Positions 23,757 through 37,200 of a DNA stretch of 64,000 nucleotides are shown here, in pieces. Within the stretch, counting starts at the first letter, position 1. Each line of letters begins with the position of its first letter. The DNA is from Ectocarpus siliculosus (Eukaryota; Sar; Phaeophyceae; Ectocarpales; Ectocarpaceae), in NCBI GenBank assembly GCA_000310025.1, contig FN649728.1, forward strand, positions 4,990,056 to 5,054,055, in the 5' to 3' direction. The notes beneath the pieces are model-generated. The model worked only from the letters and a program-made list of their open reading frames with translations, was not told the DNA's origin and did no database searches. The translations under genes and the position numbers were made by a program.

Positions 23757-25207
23757 CTGCCTAAATAACAGGATACAGGAGGTGCTGTTCCTATGCATTA
23801 TATGCATAGTGAATTTCAGAGGTAAAGGTCGCCAACCAACTGCAATGACCCGACCGAAAAGCACCGCCCGACGTGCTCTGAAAGCAAATGCATCGCTACT
23901 GTCGATCGTCCCACCGCCGAGGGCTCTGCGCCAACAGCAACCAGGTAGCACATATCGTGCAACGGCAGTAGTCTAGCCTACAGTAGTGTGATAGTCTTCT
24001 GTAGCATTGTGGGAGCAACACACTCCGTCGGGGTAATTGACATCTATTAGATTGTTTCCGCCCTACTTGAAATACCGTTCCCCAAACATCAACAGTCTTC
24101 TTCCACTTCTCACCCAGAACGATGGTGTATACTGCTGTTCTCCCTGGCTTTATCTGTGGCTAGACCCACCGCTTTCCGTCCTCCGTCTGTACGTCTGTGC
24201 GTTGCGCTCTACTGTCTACTACTCTGTTGCAGTGGGAGAGGGGGGCACATGCATGCACAAATGCGCGGGGGGGGGTGGGGGATTTGCTGGCATTTTGTAA
24301 CCGACCAAATCCGACAAAAACCCGAAACCAGCATGACGGGGAAGCGGGCCCAGGGTGCTGCCATAACGTCACGTCACAGTCGGACGTTCGAGCTGGGGTC
24401 TTATAGAGGAAAGTACGTTTGGGAAGCCGGGGCCAGCATTGGCTGTGTGCTGGTGAGTTGGTTTTGGTCAATTTCTATCACCCAGACAGGTTTCTGTCTG
24501 ACATCGGCGTAGGATTTTGGCGGAAATGGGTACACTCTACAGCAGTAGTACATACAATGTTGCAAATCTTCAACATCAGAGATGTTGCCGCCAAGATACC
24601 TACTGCTGTTGTGCTGTTGCCTGATGGCGAACTGGTGCTTCAGATCTTGACTACACCTGTCTTGTGTTTTCGTAGTGTTCTTAAGATCTGCTGCATGCAC
24701 ATGTTTGGCAGTTGAATCGTAGAAGAAAGTAGACACAGCAGTCGTGTTTGGCGGTGGTGTACAAATAGACACCCAGATCCCCACGGGCATACACTAAATA
24801 GACTACAAGTAGCACACGTACCGCGGGGTGACATTGAATCGGGGATACCACCATACATTAGACTCGTTGAGGGAGCGGGGTCCCTCGGTCTCATTTCCTG
24901 TCGGACGTACTCCACAGCCCCGAGCGTCTACAATACTACAGACTACAGTACACATATTTCGCCTTGGTACCTTCTCAGTGCAAAAACAAGACACACCCCA
25001 GCCCTCCCGCCCCAGTTAGTGAACGGTTTGGTTGTGGTGGTGCTCCCCGAGGTTTAGCAGGCGTTTGTCTGTCTTATATTTTAGATTGGTTTTTTTTTGC
25101 CTCATTTTTTTCAGCGAACAGACCAATAATAAACCGTAAACGCGCAAACGGTCCTCGTTACCTATATCGCATTTTGACACACAGCCCGTGGCCGAGAAGC
25201 GCAGAAG

Positions 25208-28200
25208 ATGCCTCCCAAGGCCAAGGACAAGAAGGGGAAGCAGGAGGTCCTGCCTGTGGGAATAGACTATACACGAAGGTATTCTATCGAGTGTATGCAA
25301 ACATCGTCCAATCACACCGCTTCGAGGCCATGTGCCCTCTAAGGTGACTGAGGGTTGAGGCGTTGGGACAAAGGAAGCTGGAGATTCTCGCGACTGAGCC
25401 ACACCTCATGCCCAACACGTTTCTATAGTGCTGCTGTCGTCATGTTGCCTCCATTGTTTCTAAAAGTAACATTACCCTCAAGAACCTTAACAACCTGGCT
25501 GTGACTTACACAGTTGCCTGGAGATGTAAGAGGCGCTTGGTTTATGCCTTTCTTTGCCTGGGCGTGTGTATGTGTACAGTGCCGGGAAAGAAGCGAATGA
25601 CTGCATTGTAAGGACGCAGGTCTTGCGGCGTTCTCGTGCTCAATGGCGTGTTTCGTCCGAAATAACGGTTTCTTTTCCGGGGAAATGAAGCACTTCTTTT
25701 CGTATTTGTTGTTTCCATTAAATTAGTCCGTCGTGTCTGTAGTCATTCGACACTGGCCAAGTATTTCATTGACGACAGCTTGGTGTCCCATTTTTGCCGT
25801 GGATCAAGTTGACCATGTCTGTCACCATGAATGACACAGTTATTCGAAGAGGTAACACGGACCAACCTCCGGCAAACAATACCGGTCCGGGAAACCACAT
25901 GAAAGAATGACAATCCCGATAAGAAAGAATCACTACGACGTTTGACGATGAGGATGTGATCCTCTCGTGTATACTCACATCTTCTTAGACTTCGCCCGTA
26001 CCTGATGTTCAAACCTCAAATGGCACTCGTAGTCCATAACTTTTTCCACCATACTACCTGCGGATCAGGCCTTTGGCTAGTGCAGAGCCGTGCGACGCAA
26101 GGCCACCGCCGCGCAGGGAACTCCCGGTGGTCTCGGCACACCACGCGTTTGAGGAATGGGACGACGATGCTCTACGTGAGTGTTGTGTTTATTTCTTGGT
26201 ACATGATCTGATACGTCGAAGAGTTCAATGGCTTGTTTGATGAATCTGTTCGTGTGATGATGTAGGGTCGACTCGGGTCTGAGTCGTGCCTGTTTTCACG
26301 TGGTCGATCTCAACGCGTTGGAGAACTAAAGCCTGCCGGGGCAATGAAGTGGGGCCTACGACATCCTCTACACACATTATTGCGTTGTTTTTGGTGTCGC
26401 GGCTGGTACTATTCCCTTTCTCAATTTTCCTGATCAGAGCAGCACAAACGCCCCGCTCAAAGCAAAAGGGCATATTGTAGCTGAACCCTCAAAGCCACAT
26501 GAAAAATCTCGTGTTGGAATTTGCCCGACCACGAATAATGCAGTTATCAGCCGATCGATGACCATTTTGTTACCTGCCCTTTCCTTTTCCTCACTGGTGA
26601 CTTCGGATCGGATCGATCACGACTGCGTTCATGCCATCAGTCGAGATGGAGTGGGGCATGGTCAGGGCGGAGCCTTTTGAGGACAAGGATGGCCGTTCCT
26701 TCTTACCCGCGAGGATATCTGCAAGGGTAGCCCGTTGGGTCAGGCCAACAGAACTTCTCACCAACGAGACCGGTAAGGTCACTTCGTGAATTTCGGATGA
26801 AAGTCACCGAGGGTGAGGGGGGAGGGATTAGCGAAGGGGCGCCGTATCGATTGGGGTTTTGGTAAATGGTTGCTGTAGTATCTTGATTTGTCAAATAAGC
26901 TCTACGCTTGCTCATATGAACCTTGCAGTGTCGACCGGCAAGCAACCGGTGGGGGCCCAACGACCGGTGGAGTCCATTGACCCTTTGACTGTCCGATTGC
27001 CATGAAAATTTCGTGTCAGCTCGGCTGTTGAGTGATGATTCTCTGTTCAAGGATGTGGCTTTCTTCCGGTTGTGTGTCTCACTCAAGTCCAGTCTCGAGG
27101 AGCAAGGCAAAGCAAGAACAACATCCATGCTTCCGCATGCGGTATTACATGGATTTCCGTCGGTTTCAAGCCTATTGGTGGTTGGTTCCTGAACGCAACA
27201 AACAGGCTGCAGTTGCGCAGCTTCAAGCTAAATTTTTTCCTTGATAATATGGTGGCCCTGTCCTCGTCTTTCCTTGATTCAGGAGAGGATGGAAAGGAGG
27301 AGCACCAACAACACAGCAGCGGTGCCGTCGGTGGTAATGGCACCGCCAGTGGCGTGGAAAAGGGAAAAGCAGGCGGTGGAGCGGACAAAGGAAAGGGGAA
27401 GTCACCGAAGGTGATTTGTGGTCCGCGATCGTGATCGACAAGACGGCCACAAAATCGATATCAACGGAGGTTCGGGCTACAGTTGCATGTGTACCTGAAT
27501 ACAAAATCGCGATGCACAACGAGGAACAAACCTGGTTTCTTTGTCGCCCAAAATGAACATGGCAGTACGACGTTTTGCGTGCCGTCGAAACATGATGCCA
27601 GGGGAAAGATAAGGGGCCGAGCGTCGAACCCGTCGTTCTGGAAGATGTCGCAGTGGACCTGCAAGGGAACCCTCTCCCCAGGATTTTCGTACCGAGGGCA
27701 GCTATCGTCGCAAATGATAGCGCAACAGATGAAGGAGCCCAAACTCTTAGCCAGGTAAAACACCTTTACTTTGTGCGAGGAAGTCAGCTTGATTCTGCCT
27801 GCCGAGTCGGTCCATGCCAAACTCCACGATGGCAGGTAGTCCATTCCACGAGCACCATTACTTAATCCAAGCCCTTGAAGGGCAAGAAAAGTACCTTGAC
27901 ACAATAATGATATTGTTTCACAACTTCCAACGCCAACTGATTCCTTGTTTCACGATCGATGTTTGGTGCTCCTCAGGAAGAGGTAGATGCGCCGGTGGCC
28001 TCGTCCGACGCTCCACACGCCGGGGACCGAGAGGTATCGGTTGAAGAAGTGGCACATGCATGTGATCAAACTGTGTTTTCTTTCGTCGTTTCCAGCCTTC
28101 GTGAGCTGGCAAGGGGTCGGGCTTGTAAGCCTCTCTGTTATTCATTTTAGCGGTCACTGTTCTACGTTGTGTGGGGTGTGACGAATGCAGTCCCAAGGTG

Positions 28201-31200
28201 AGCGTGTGCTGATATGTTTAACCACGGGTAGCATCGACCGTAAAACGAGCTGTCTCCAGGTTGTCAGGGTAAAAAGCAAAAAACGCGTTCCAATATGCTC
28301 CTAAATTGCGTGCTGGTCTTTTCCCTCATCTCATCTATCCATGTATTCTTTGGTCTTATTTTTCTCAATCAAAGAGCTGCGATTGGGGCCATACGGAAGA
28401 GAGAGAGAGGATCGATTCTGGCGGTTTCTCTCTTAACAAACAGCTGACCAGTACATTATTTTACGCTTGGTATCAAAAGGATGCTTCAATACCTCAACCC
28501 CACTCTCCTACCACCACCAAAAGGCTGAAGGCCTGAGACGACCTCTGAACACCCTCTCAAGCATCAACAACAATACCAATATCACACCGCGGAAACCTAA
28601 TCGCACGGCGTCAGGCCTCAAACCTAATGCACACTACGTACGCTTTACCTTTATGAACGCCTACGCTCGAGGTTGTAAGTCAACAAGGAACAGCAAAGCC
28701 CGTTTACCACTCTCCCCTCCTCGATGATTGACTACCCTTATTCAACCTTGACGCCAACGACAACCAGGTTGCGAAACAATCAAGTGTGCCTAACGCGACG
28801 TTGCCACGAGGTTTCAAGACTGGGTGGAGCGAAAGCCAGCGACGAGATATAGCTTCCCTGCTATGCAAGTACAACCAGCAGCAGCATCAGCAGCAGGAGC
28901 ATCTACCGCCTGAAACGTCAGGTGATGCCGCGGCTACCATTACTGAGAAAGAAACCCCTCCAGAGGCAGCTGTGGAGCGTCACCACAGAGAAGAAGAAGG
29001 GACGTCAGGGGACTGGTCCAAGGAGCCCCCTGCTTACCTGAGGGACGAAGATATCGCGACGCTGGGTGCACCAAGCGGTGGTGACATCGATCCCGCAATG
29101 ACGGCCATTTTCAAGGCACGGCGATGTTCAGTAGGGTGCATGAATGAACGTGCTCCTTCTGGTCTTTTGAGTACTCCTTCGTACATGCCCACGCATTCGT
29201 TACAACACAATTATTCCTGAAAGTGTAGGGGTGCGAGCGCGCGACAACGGATATACTCCTTCCTCCCCCCCCCCAATCCTGTAACCAGCGTTGGCGTTGG
29301 TTGGCAATGACGTTGTAAAACAACCTGACGCCGAGTGGATGACCGTACCACGTGGTTTTGGAATGGTACGAAACAACCATGACCCTGTGTAACCCGTGCG
29401 TGCCTCTGGAAGTGACCATCATAGTACAAGGCAACCCTTACTCTTTCGGGGGTGCCATGATATGCACGGTCAACCTTTTTACCAGGTAGTCCGCTTTGGA
29501 CGGAATGTTATCTTAGAAGGATTCAACTCTCCCCTAGTGCGACTCGCCCAACACGTCCCGGCTCTTCGCGCTAGGTAAATGCAAACCAGGTTTGATGAAA
29601 ACCAGGCGTGCTCCGTCATGGCTGTGTGTGGATGTGAGGTCTTTTGGTGTGATGAGTATGGTATGCTGAAAGTGAGTATCCCCCCCCGTCAAAGCGATGC
29701 CAGACCAACAATCAACCAGTTAGGTGATGAAGAAGCAGCAAGTAACCCCCCCACCCTACCCCATCTCTTTTGGTCCCGATTGGCGTGGTGCCATCGTGTG
29801 CGTGTTGCTGTGCTATTGTCTAAAAGGCGATCGACCAGTTGTCCTCGACTGTTTCTAGCACAGGATGTCCGCTGCTGTGGGAGACCATCTACCCCAAGAC
29901 GGCGAATGAGGTTGGTGCTTGGGTTACTTGGATGTGAGAACGGACGATACTACGGTCATGCCGTGACGGTCGCTAGTAATGTACATGTGCTTTAGATCAT
30001 CTGCGAACCACCTCAAAATACAAACTTCGTACGTAGCTGCCTGGCAAATGTGAGGGAGAAATCGCAAGTCAATAGTGATGCTTGTACGGGGTCATATCTG
30101 CTCTACTTTTCTGGCTCAGTTACTGCGGGTTAGTAGACGGTAGATGATTTCGACGCGTTCGCCTTGATTTCCCCCTGCTGAACGTTAGATGATGGTGTGC
30201 ACATGTCTGTCTATTCGCTGCGGTCGACACGGATGCGTAATTTTTCGTTCGCGGCGTTCTTTCTTTTGTCGTCTTGTCGTCTTGTCGTCGTCATTCAAGG
30301 TGCCGTGCTACAACCCCTGTGGACGATACCTCATCAAGCTGTTCGCCGCTGGGCGTTGGAGGAGGGTGGAGGTAGACGACTCTATCCCACTTGATGCGAC
30401 AGGGCGTCCGGTGCGTTCATTCAGTTGCACGCAAGCGTGTGGTCTCCAAGAAATCCATCATTATTGTTAGCTGGTGTTTCAGAATCGGTCCCGTACCGAG
30501 ACGTTGAGGTTGGGAATACGAAAACATTGTGCTCGCTAATTTCGGGAAGATGGTTGAGGTGGAAGAAATACGATAGGGTATGGTGGTGATCTTCTTAAAA
30601 CTATAATAGTTGCCGGTTTTCCATCGACCACACCCGCGGCTCTGGTCATGATGCTTAAATTCCACGTGCTCCCCTTCGCACTAGTTCTACATGGGCGTCA
30701 CCCCATTCAAAATGCAACAATCGTGTCCCAAATCTTAACCAGACGAGAGTAGAAAAGGAAGTCGTGAGATTCAGCACTCCATTCGTACGATGCAAGATGT
30801 CTTTTGAGAAACAGCACAGAAAAACACAAGTGTATTCCCGCTGCCATTCGCGCCAGGTTATCGCTGCCAGCGAGGACCCGTTGGAGTTGTGGCCCCTCCT
30901 GCTTTCGAAGGTGAGAACCGTTCGCACGTAGTATATTGAATATTGCCAACAGGGTGCCACGAACTGCAAACACGTTGCTCTGGGCTTCTTCATCGAGGTG
31001 GCCCTTCGTTTTTCGACAGGGAGATAACCCATAGAATGAGCCATATGAATAATCTATGAACGTCAAAGTTCGTACACGGCGCCCGCCCCTCGCGAGCTGC
31101 TCTTGCCTCGGGCAGATTCCCTAGAGGTAGCACGTTGCTTCGCCCTCGGGAGACCGAATTGTTACGTCAACGTGAGACAAGGAGTGACCTCCCTCGTCGG

Positions 31201-34200
31201 GGGGACAGGTTTTGGTATCAGCTGCATTACCAAAGAGGAAGGATGCATGAACGGTACAAACTAGCACTCTCGAGAGAGCATTGGTAGCAGCTGCGTGCTT
31301 GGTTCTGACATGAGAACCAAAGCAGTCAGTCTCACACGAAACACTTTCGCCGCCATGTCTTTGTGGGTGGTAGTTCAACAGCTCGCTGCGTACACGTGTC
31401 AAATCTGTTCCGTCTTTCATGTGTGCTTGCCTTTCTGTCTCAGGCTCTGTACAAACTGTATCGGCTGGGAGGTTATGAACGCGTGAAGGAATCGACCAAT
31501 GCTTCCGCCGCCGCCGCCACCGCTGCTGCTGCTGCTAATTCAGTAGCCCCGGAAGAGCCCTCTGGTTCAATGAGCGTCACGGGTGGCAGAGATGAGGCAG
31601 GTGGCGGTAGCGTTGGTGGCGTCGATGGCGAAGATGGAGACGAACGAGATCGAGCACGGTTTGTTGCTTTCGTGCTTCACAGTCTTGCAGGCGAGTTCGT
31701 CGTTGGTTGCTCGCTCGAGCGGTAGGTTCTCGGTGGGGAGGAAGATATGCATTTTACTCTTCCGTTTGCTGATGCTGCAGTAGGAGATGTGCTTCTGAGG
31801 CAATAGTCGTGGTGGGTGTGGGTGTTTCTTTTGACGGTGCAAGCATTGAGCTGCACCCGGTTCATCAGAGGGGGTCGACAATGTACGAGACCACCCCCTC
31901 GACAACTGATCGAAATTATGGAAGGTCTTGTGGTCGATGGGCGCAACTACTCTGACAGTATGCGTTGGTAAAGCAGCGATTGCCTTAGATGATTCAAGAC
32001 GGAGGAGGTACACCGGTTTTCTGTCCGAATCGTTTTCAAGAATCAAGCTGCATACAGAAGAAGGGAACATGTGTTCGACCGCCTAGATGACCTACAATAT
32101 GTCGGCGTACTCGATACGATCTTTTCGATGACTCCTTGCATTGTCAAGAAATATAGAAAAGCTCATTGAACGCCAATCTTGCCATTTGAATCCTGTCTTG
32201 CTTGACGAAGCAGGGTGGGTTCCTTCAATCACTACAGGAGTTAGCGCCGAGGTGGCTCTGGTACACGGAATGACGCCAACCCTTACCCCCAGTGACCTCC
32301 GTCTTCCTGCTCTCCCTCCCGTGGATGAAGAGGTCCGTTTTTCCCCAGTACATTGGATCCCTGTAATTTTCTGGTAGAGGGGGCGCCCCCCAACAGACTG
32401 TGCCTTTCAGCTCTTCCAAGGGCGAAATGAAAGGTCTCAGATATGCTTTCGTCGCTACAACTTGATATCAACACCCCTCCTTCCCACCCCGAGGCATTTC
32501 TATCAATCTGAACACGGTGCCTCTGCGTAGCTGAGTATTCAGCGACAAGGGGTGGTTCCTCAAGAGATGTGCTTGGAAGCACGAATTTGGGGTGACAGGG
32601 AAGGGAAGCCGTGATGGGATGGGCAGCAGCAGCGCCGTTGTGCTGGTACCAACACACAGTCACGTTCTTGGGCTCTCCCGCTCACCGAAATATCCGAAAG
32701 CTAAATTTCAGGCGATCTGCCTATTGTGACATGCTGTTACTGCTACTGCTGTGATGTGCTTTGTTCAGGCAGAAGCTGCTCGCGAGCGCTTGGAAGAAAG
32801 GAGAAGACGGCAAGCTCTTTTCTTGCACAAGAAGCGACGACCCCGAAAAGTAGAAAGAAAGGCGAGTTCAACACCATTGCCTAAACACTACGCACGACAC
32901 CATCGCCATCGCTTCTTTATGTGTCTTCTATGCACCCGTCTGTGCCGTCACCAGAAGATCGTTCCGACCGAAGCGATCCTTAACTGCCCCTCCACTTCTC
33001 TGGAAGTGAAAGATCCAGAAAATAAATTAAGTCATATGCAGCTGTCATCCGTACGCAAGGAAGTAAGCACAAGATGCCGAACACCCTTAGCAGGATGGAG
33101 GGCACCCTTCATGCGCCTCGCCGAATACTTCACGGTGCTTCGCGCATGGTGATGTGAGAGCCTAGTCCGGTGAGAACCCGGCGTGCTCCGTCCCGGCTTT
33201 GTAGGGATGCGAGGTCAAGGTATAACGACTACGGCATGCACGGCTTTGAGTACCCCCCTCCCCCCTCCCCCCCCCCCAACTGTATCTACCACGTCCATGC
33301 CCGCCTCTTGCCTCAGGTCGTCTCCATGGAAGAGTACGCAGAGGTGGACTCTGCCCGCCTGCGGAAAATGAACGCTGTATCTGCCAAAGTTCTCGCAGGG
33401 GACCGCCGCGAGGTCTGTAGCCCGTCCTCGATAACATTTTCTCTGATATATAGAGACGCACAGAACGACAAAGGATTCTTTCTCCTGAGGTACTCCAAGG
33501 TCATCCTTTTCTTGCGCGGTGCTTGCGTGCCTTCCGTCGGAGGTCGATAGCACAACAAGATGTACATTCGAACCGCGTTGTCGCCAATTCCCAGGTCTAC
33601 GTTGTGTGCATGCCGGGAGAGCCGGCGAGGCCGGTCCTAGCCGTCTGCCCCCAAGTCCCGCCAGCAGATACCACTTCCGTATGTCAAAGTGGAACCACCA
33701 CCTCGTCAGCTTTTCTTAAGCACCAGAACTTGGAGCCAGTAGGGGCGGAGTCCACAGTTATTGCAACCGCTGGTGTTGGGACGAGCAGCAGGTCGCTCCA
33801 GGCAGACGGTAGCGACCAAGTGAGTGGTGGACGAAGTGACTGATTGGACTTGCTGACAAGAAAATTATTTGATTGGTTGAGCGTGCTTCTCTTGAAAAAT
33901 TGATACTGCAGGCGTGTGTCGGGTTACGGAGTGGTGACGGCTTGCCAGGCCTACTGCAGTATATTTGTTTCCCGGCACTAATTTTGGGGAACCGACGATA
34001 AGGACAAGGGTAGATAACTTAGCAGGGTGTGATAGTTGACAACCACCTTTTGTCGACAACGACGGTATTTTTCGATGTTTTGGTGCTCTCTGTCTTAATA
34101 TTTTGGATCTCTGACACCTTTCATTTTTTTTTTATTGAATTAATCCGTTCTCAGGACCACCCTCCCCCCCTCCCTCTCCCCGCATGCTGTTCGCACGAAA

Positions 34201-37200
34201 TGGCATGGGATGACATACACGGCTCCGTCATCGAACAAAAGCAGCAACCGCATCAGCCATCTTCATCACCATTGGCAACCATGGAAACGATGAAGGACGG
34301 TGAAGGTGCAACCCTCCCCTTAGGATTCCTGCTTAAATGGGAAACACCCACAAATTCACACCAAAATGGAACAGAGAGTGGTCAGAGAAGTGGCGCAGCC
34401 GAAGAAACCGTAGCAGCAGAACCAGCAGAAGTTATAGGAGAGCCGGAATCAGAAGTGGTTCCGAGAGATATGGGTGCGGGAGTTTCGGATCCGAGGGATG
34501 GGGAGGCGAAAAATCGGGTTCTGTACGGCAGCGGGCGGCGGCGGCGAGACCACGGCAACGGCAGGAACGCGACAGACCGTTCTGAGGCGACAAGTCCCGC
34601 GACGTCGCTGTCAAAGCCAGAGTACTTATGGCTGTTGCCGCGTCAGATAGAGCTGGCTGGGGGCATGGTTGTAAGAGCGCTCACCAAGGTGGACAAGAAG
34701 GCCTACGCTGACATTCAGTATCACTGGAAACTGGGTGAGAAGACACAAGAAATACAAATATTGCTTTATTTTTTTTTGTTAAAATATGTTCTTGTGCTTG
34801 TCGCTCTCCTATTTCCCAGCTATTGCTGTGGTTCGTGCTACAGTAGGACTGCACTTGCGGAAAAATTACCCCTACCCTGCGGTTCCTCCTTGCCCCTCTT
34901 ATTGCCGGCGTGTGCTATCTGCAACATTGAAAGTCCCCGCGATGCATCTGATCATTTTGAGTTTTAAGTCGTCACTCCATTCGTTTCGCAGCAACGCCTA
35001 GCGAGGTGTTGGATGCCCCAAACTCGGCAAGCGAAAAAACGGGCAGCAAGGAGACGAAAAACAAGGCGAAAACCAAAACCCCGGCCAAGGACAGCAAGAC
35101 GGCCAAGGGGAAAGGAACCCAGGGTAAGACCGCTGGCAACAAGCAGCTACCGTGCTGCCGTGACTCTCTGTTGATGGTGGTGGTGATGAACAAATGTGTC
35201 GGGAAGGAGAAGGCCTTGGACAAGGACCACTAGGCGGCCAGGCGATGGTATTCACTCCGGATCACTGGCTCCCTATCGTTCGTAAAAAAATATGTCGTTC
35301 CACGTGGTACTCTCACAACGTGAAACCATGGAGTTCATTCAAGGTTGTCGTGCCTGCCACAATAGGCAGCATACCACGATTTACGAGATGGTTTCGTTGG
35401 ACTACCCTTTTATTGTCATGCACTACAAGTCTGATAATCTACTCTTGAACTTTTCGTGATCTCTCAGCGACTTGCGTCAATATCTGGCGGTCAATGTGCG
35501 TGAGCGAATCCTTTTTCTCGAAGGTGCCCTATCTGTACCCTGACTAAAGTAATGCTAGTTGGTCATCCCCTGAGGTGTCGTGGTTCTGTAGCTCCTTTGC
35601 CCAAACAAAAAAAGACCTGACCCGTTTCACGACGCCTTGGCCACTAAAACAACGTATGTTGGTGAAATAGGTCTTCGACCGGGTGCTGATAATCACCTAT
35701 CGCCAATCAACCGCTCACCTTTAGCTTTCGACGAATGAGCGCTACTCATTGGTCGTTCTACTCACTCACGCACAGCCCTCTTCATTTTTCATCCGTGCAT
35801 TCTACCCGCTACTCGCCCCTTTCCGATCCCCCCGTTGAACCAGCCTACTTCCTCACACTTGGTACGACGCCCCCGTATCCTTGTCAAACCCCTTGAAAAC
35901 CTGTGCCTCCATTCCGGGCTAGCGAGGAGTACGTCTGGGGAAAGGCTTCTTTCATCGTCAAGTTCGTCTTCATCAGCACTTCTTGCCGGAGAAAATTCCA
36001 CCCCTGAAGCGGAACGCTCGGCTTCGGGTACGGCCATCGCTCGAGGTATTCCCGTACCGAAGGGGCTGGAGGGGATGCAGGCTCGCGACCCCGGCAGCCC
36101 TCCCCCCATCTTCCTCGTCATAACCCCTTCACCAAGGTCAGACACAACACCAATTTGTGTTTTGTCCTCTGGGAGGCTGCAAGATTATTAATAGCGTTTC
36201 GCGCTTCTCTGAGGATTAAACGGTTCCTGCTGTATGTGCTTCTCAAGACCATGCAACCTACCTGGAGAACTTGTGATGGAATGACCTACCTCTCAATGCG
36301 AACAGGTGTCGAAACGACATTTTTCTAGTTTCACGAGTACCATAATCATGTTGGGACATTTGGGTGCCCGAGAGAGGCAAGATATGCAGTGATTCCCATG
36401 CAAAGTTAGAGAGCATGTGCAAGACTTTAAATGCAGCTCTCTCGAACCATTTTGAGGAGCTGCTAAATTGCTGGGCCTCTGAACCTCTAACCATGGATCT
36501 CTTATCAGAGCTATTGCTAGGCACACATGTACCAAGCTCGTGTGCGGTAAGTGCTCGCGCGGCGGTGACAAGCGCCGGAAAGAACCGATATCGCCAGCTG
36601 CTGTTCAGCATGCCGGGTCCCCTGCGCTTCTTTAGCATCCGTCTCTTCCCGCGAGACAGCGCGCCTGCAATTCCTGCACTCGTGTGTTGATACCCATTGC
36701 CTACAGGCGAATCGATCCCAGAATGTCTCCCACCGACGCAGATTTCCCGAGGAGTAACCTCTTTCCATATTCACAAGTGACTCGAACGGAAGTAGACGGT
36801 AGACTCAATCACAAACAACCTCCGGGCCTACACGGAAAAAGAAGAGTGCCAGGTATCACACTGGTTGACGCAACGATTTTCAGCCATCTAGCGTTCGGCT
36901 CCCACCCTCGTGTCCTGTCATCCGTTCCCTGTTTTGTCTCTCAGGTCCGCACCGAAAATCACCACCACCGCAAGCAGCATGAGGCAATCCGCCGATCGAG
37001 ACGCACCAGACGGCGAGAAAACAATAGCTCAAGAAAGGGAACCTGAACCCGGGGATAGCAAAACTGAAAACGAAATGGACAGCCACAGACGCAATGAAGA
37101 AACGGGCGAGCTTCTAGGGGAAGGTCCACCACCACCAACAGCAGCAGCAGGTGCTGTTGCATCCGCGGTGTCAGAAATGTCACGCGGCGGGGTAGTAGAG

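Larger units (their letters stand above)
21339..25207. other. Intergenic region between divergent genes
   Basis: It separates the minus-strand COPI-associated gene from the plus-strand androglobin-like gene and should hold both promoters. No TATA-like or other promoter element could be assigned. It contains a TCACAC-rich tandem array, one exon-like block (23601-23756, minus) and several ACAGCAGT copies. Open frames such as 22179-22757 have no recognisable features. Confidence 0.45.

Noticed and set aside
35836..36138. Possible androglobin exon (reads RPRILVKPLENLC then a Ser run)
   Set aside because: Attractive composition, but its acceptor gives phase 0 where phase 1 is required, so it was left out of the exon list.
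36364..36545. Open frame with a GTAAGT donor between androglobin-like exons
   Set aside because: The donor is good, but no acceptor places the frame in the phase needed between the exons ending at 35123 and starting at 36945.
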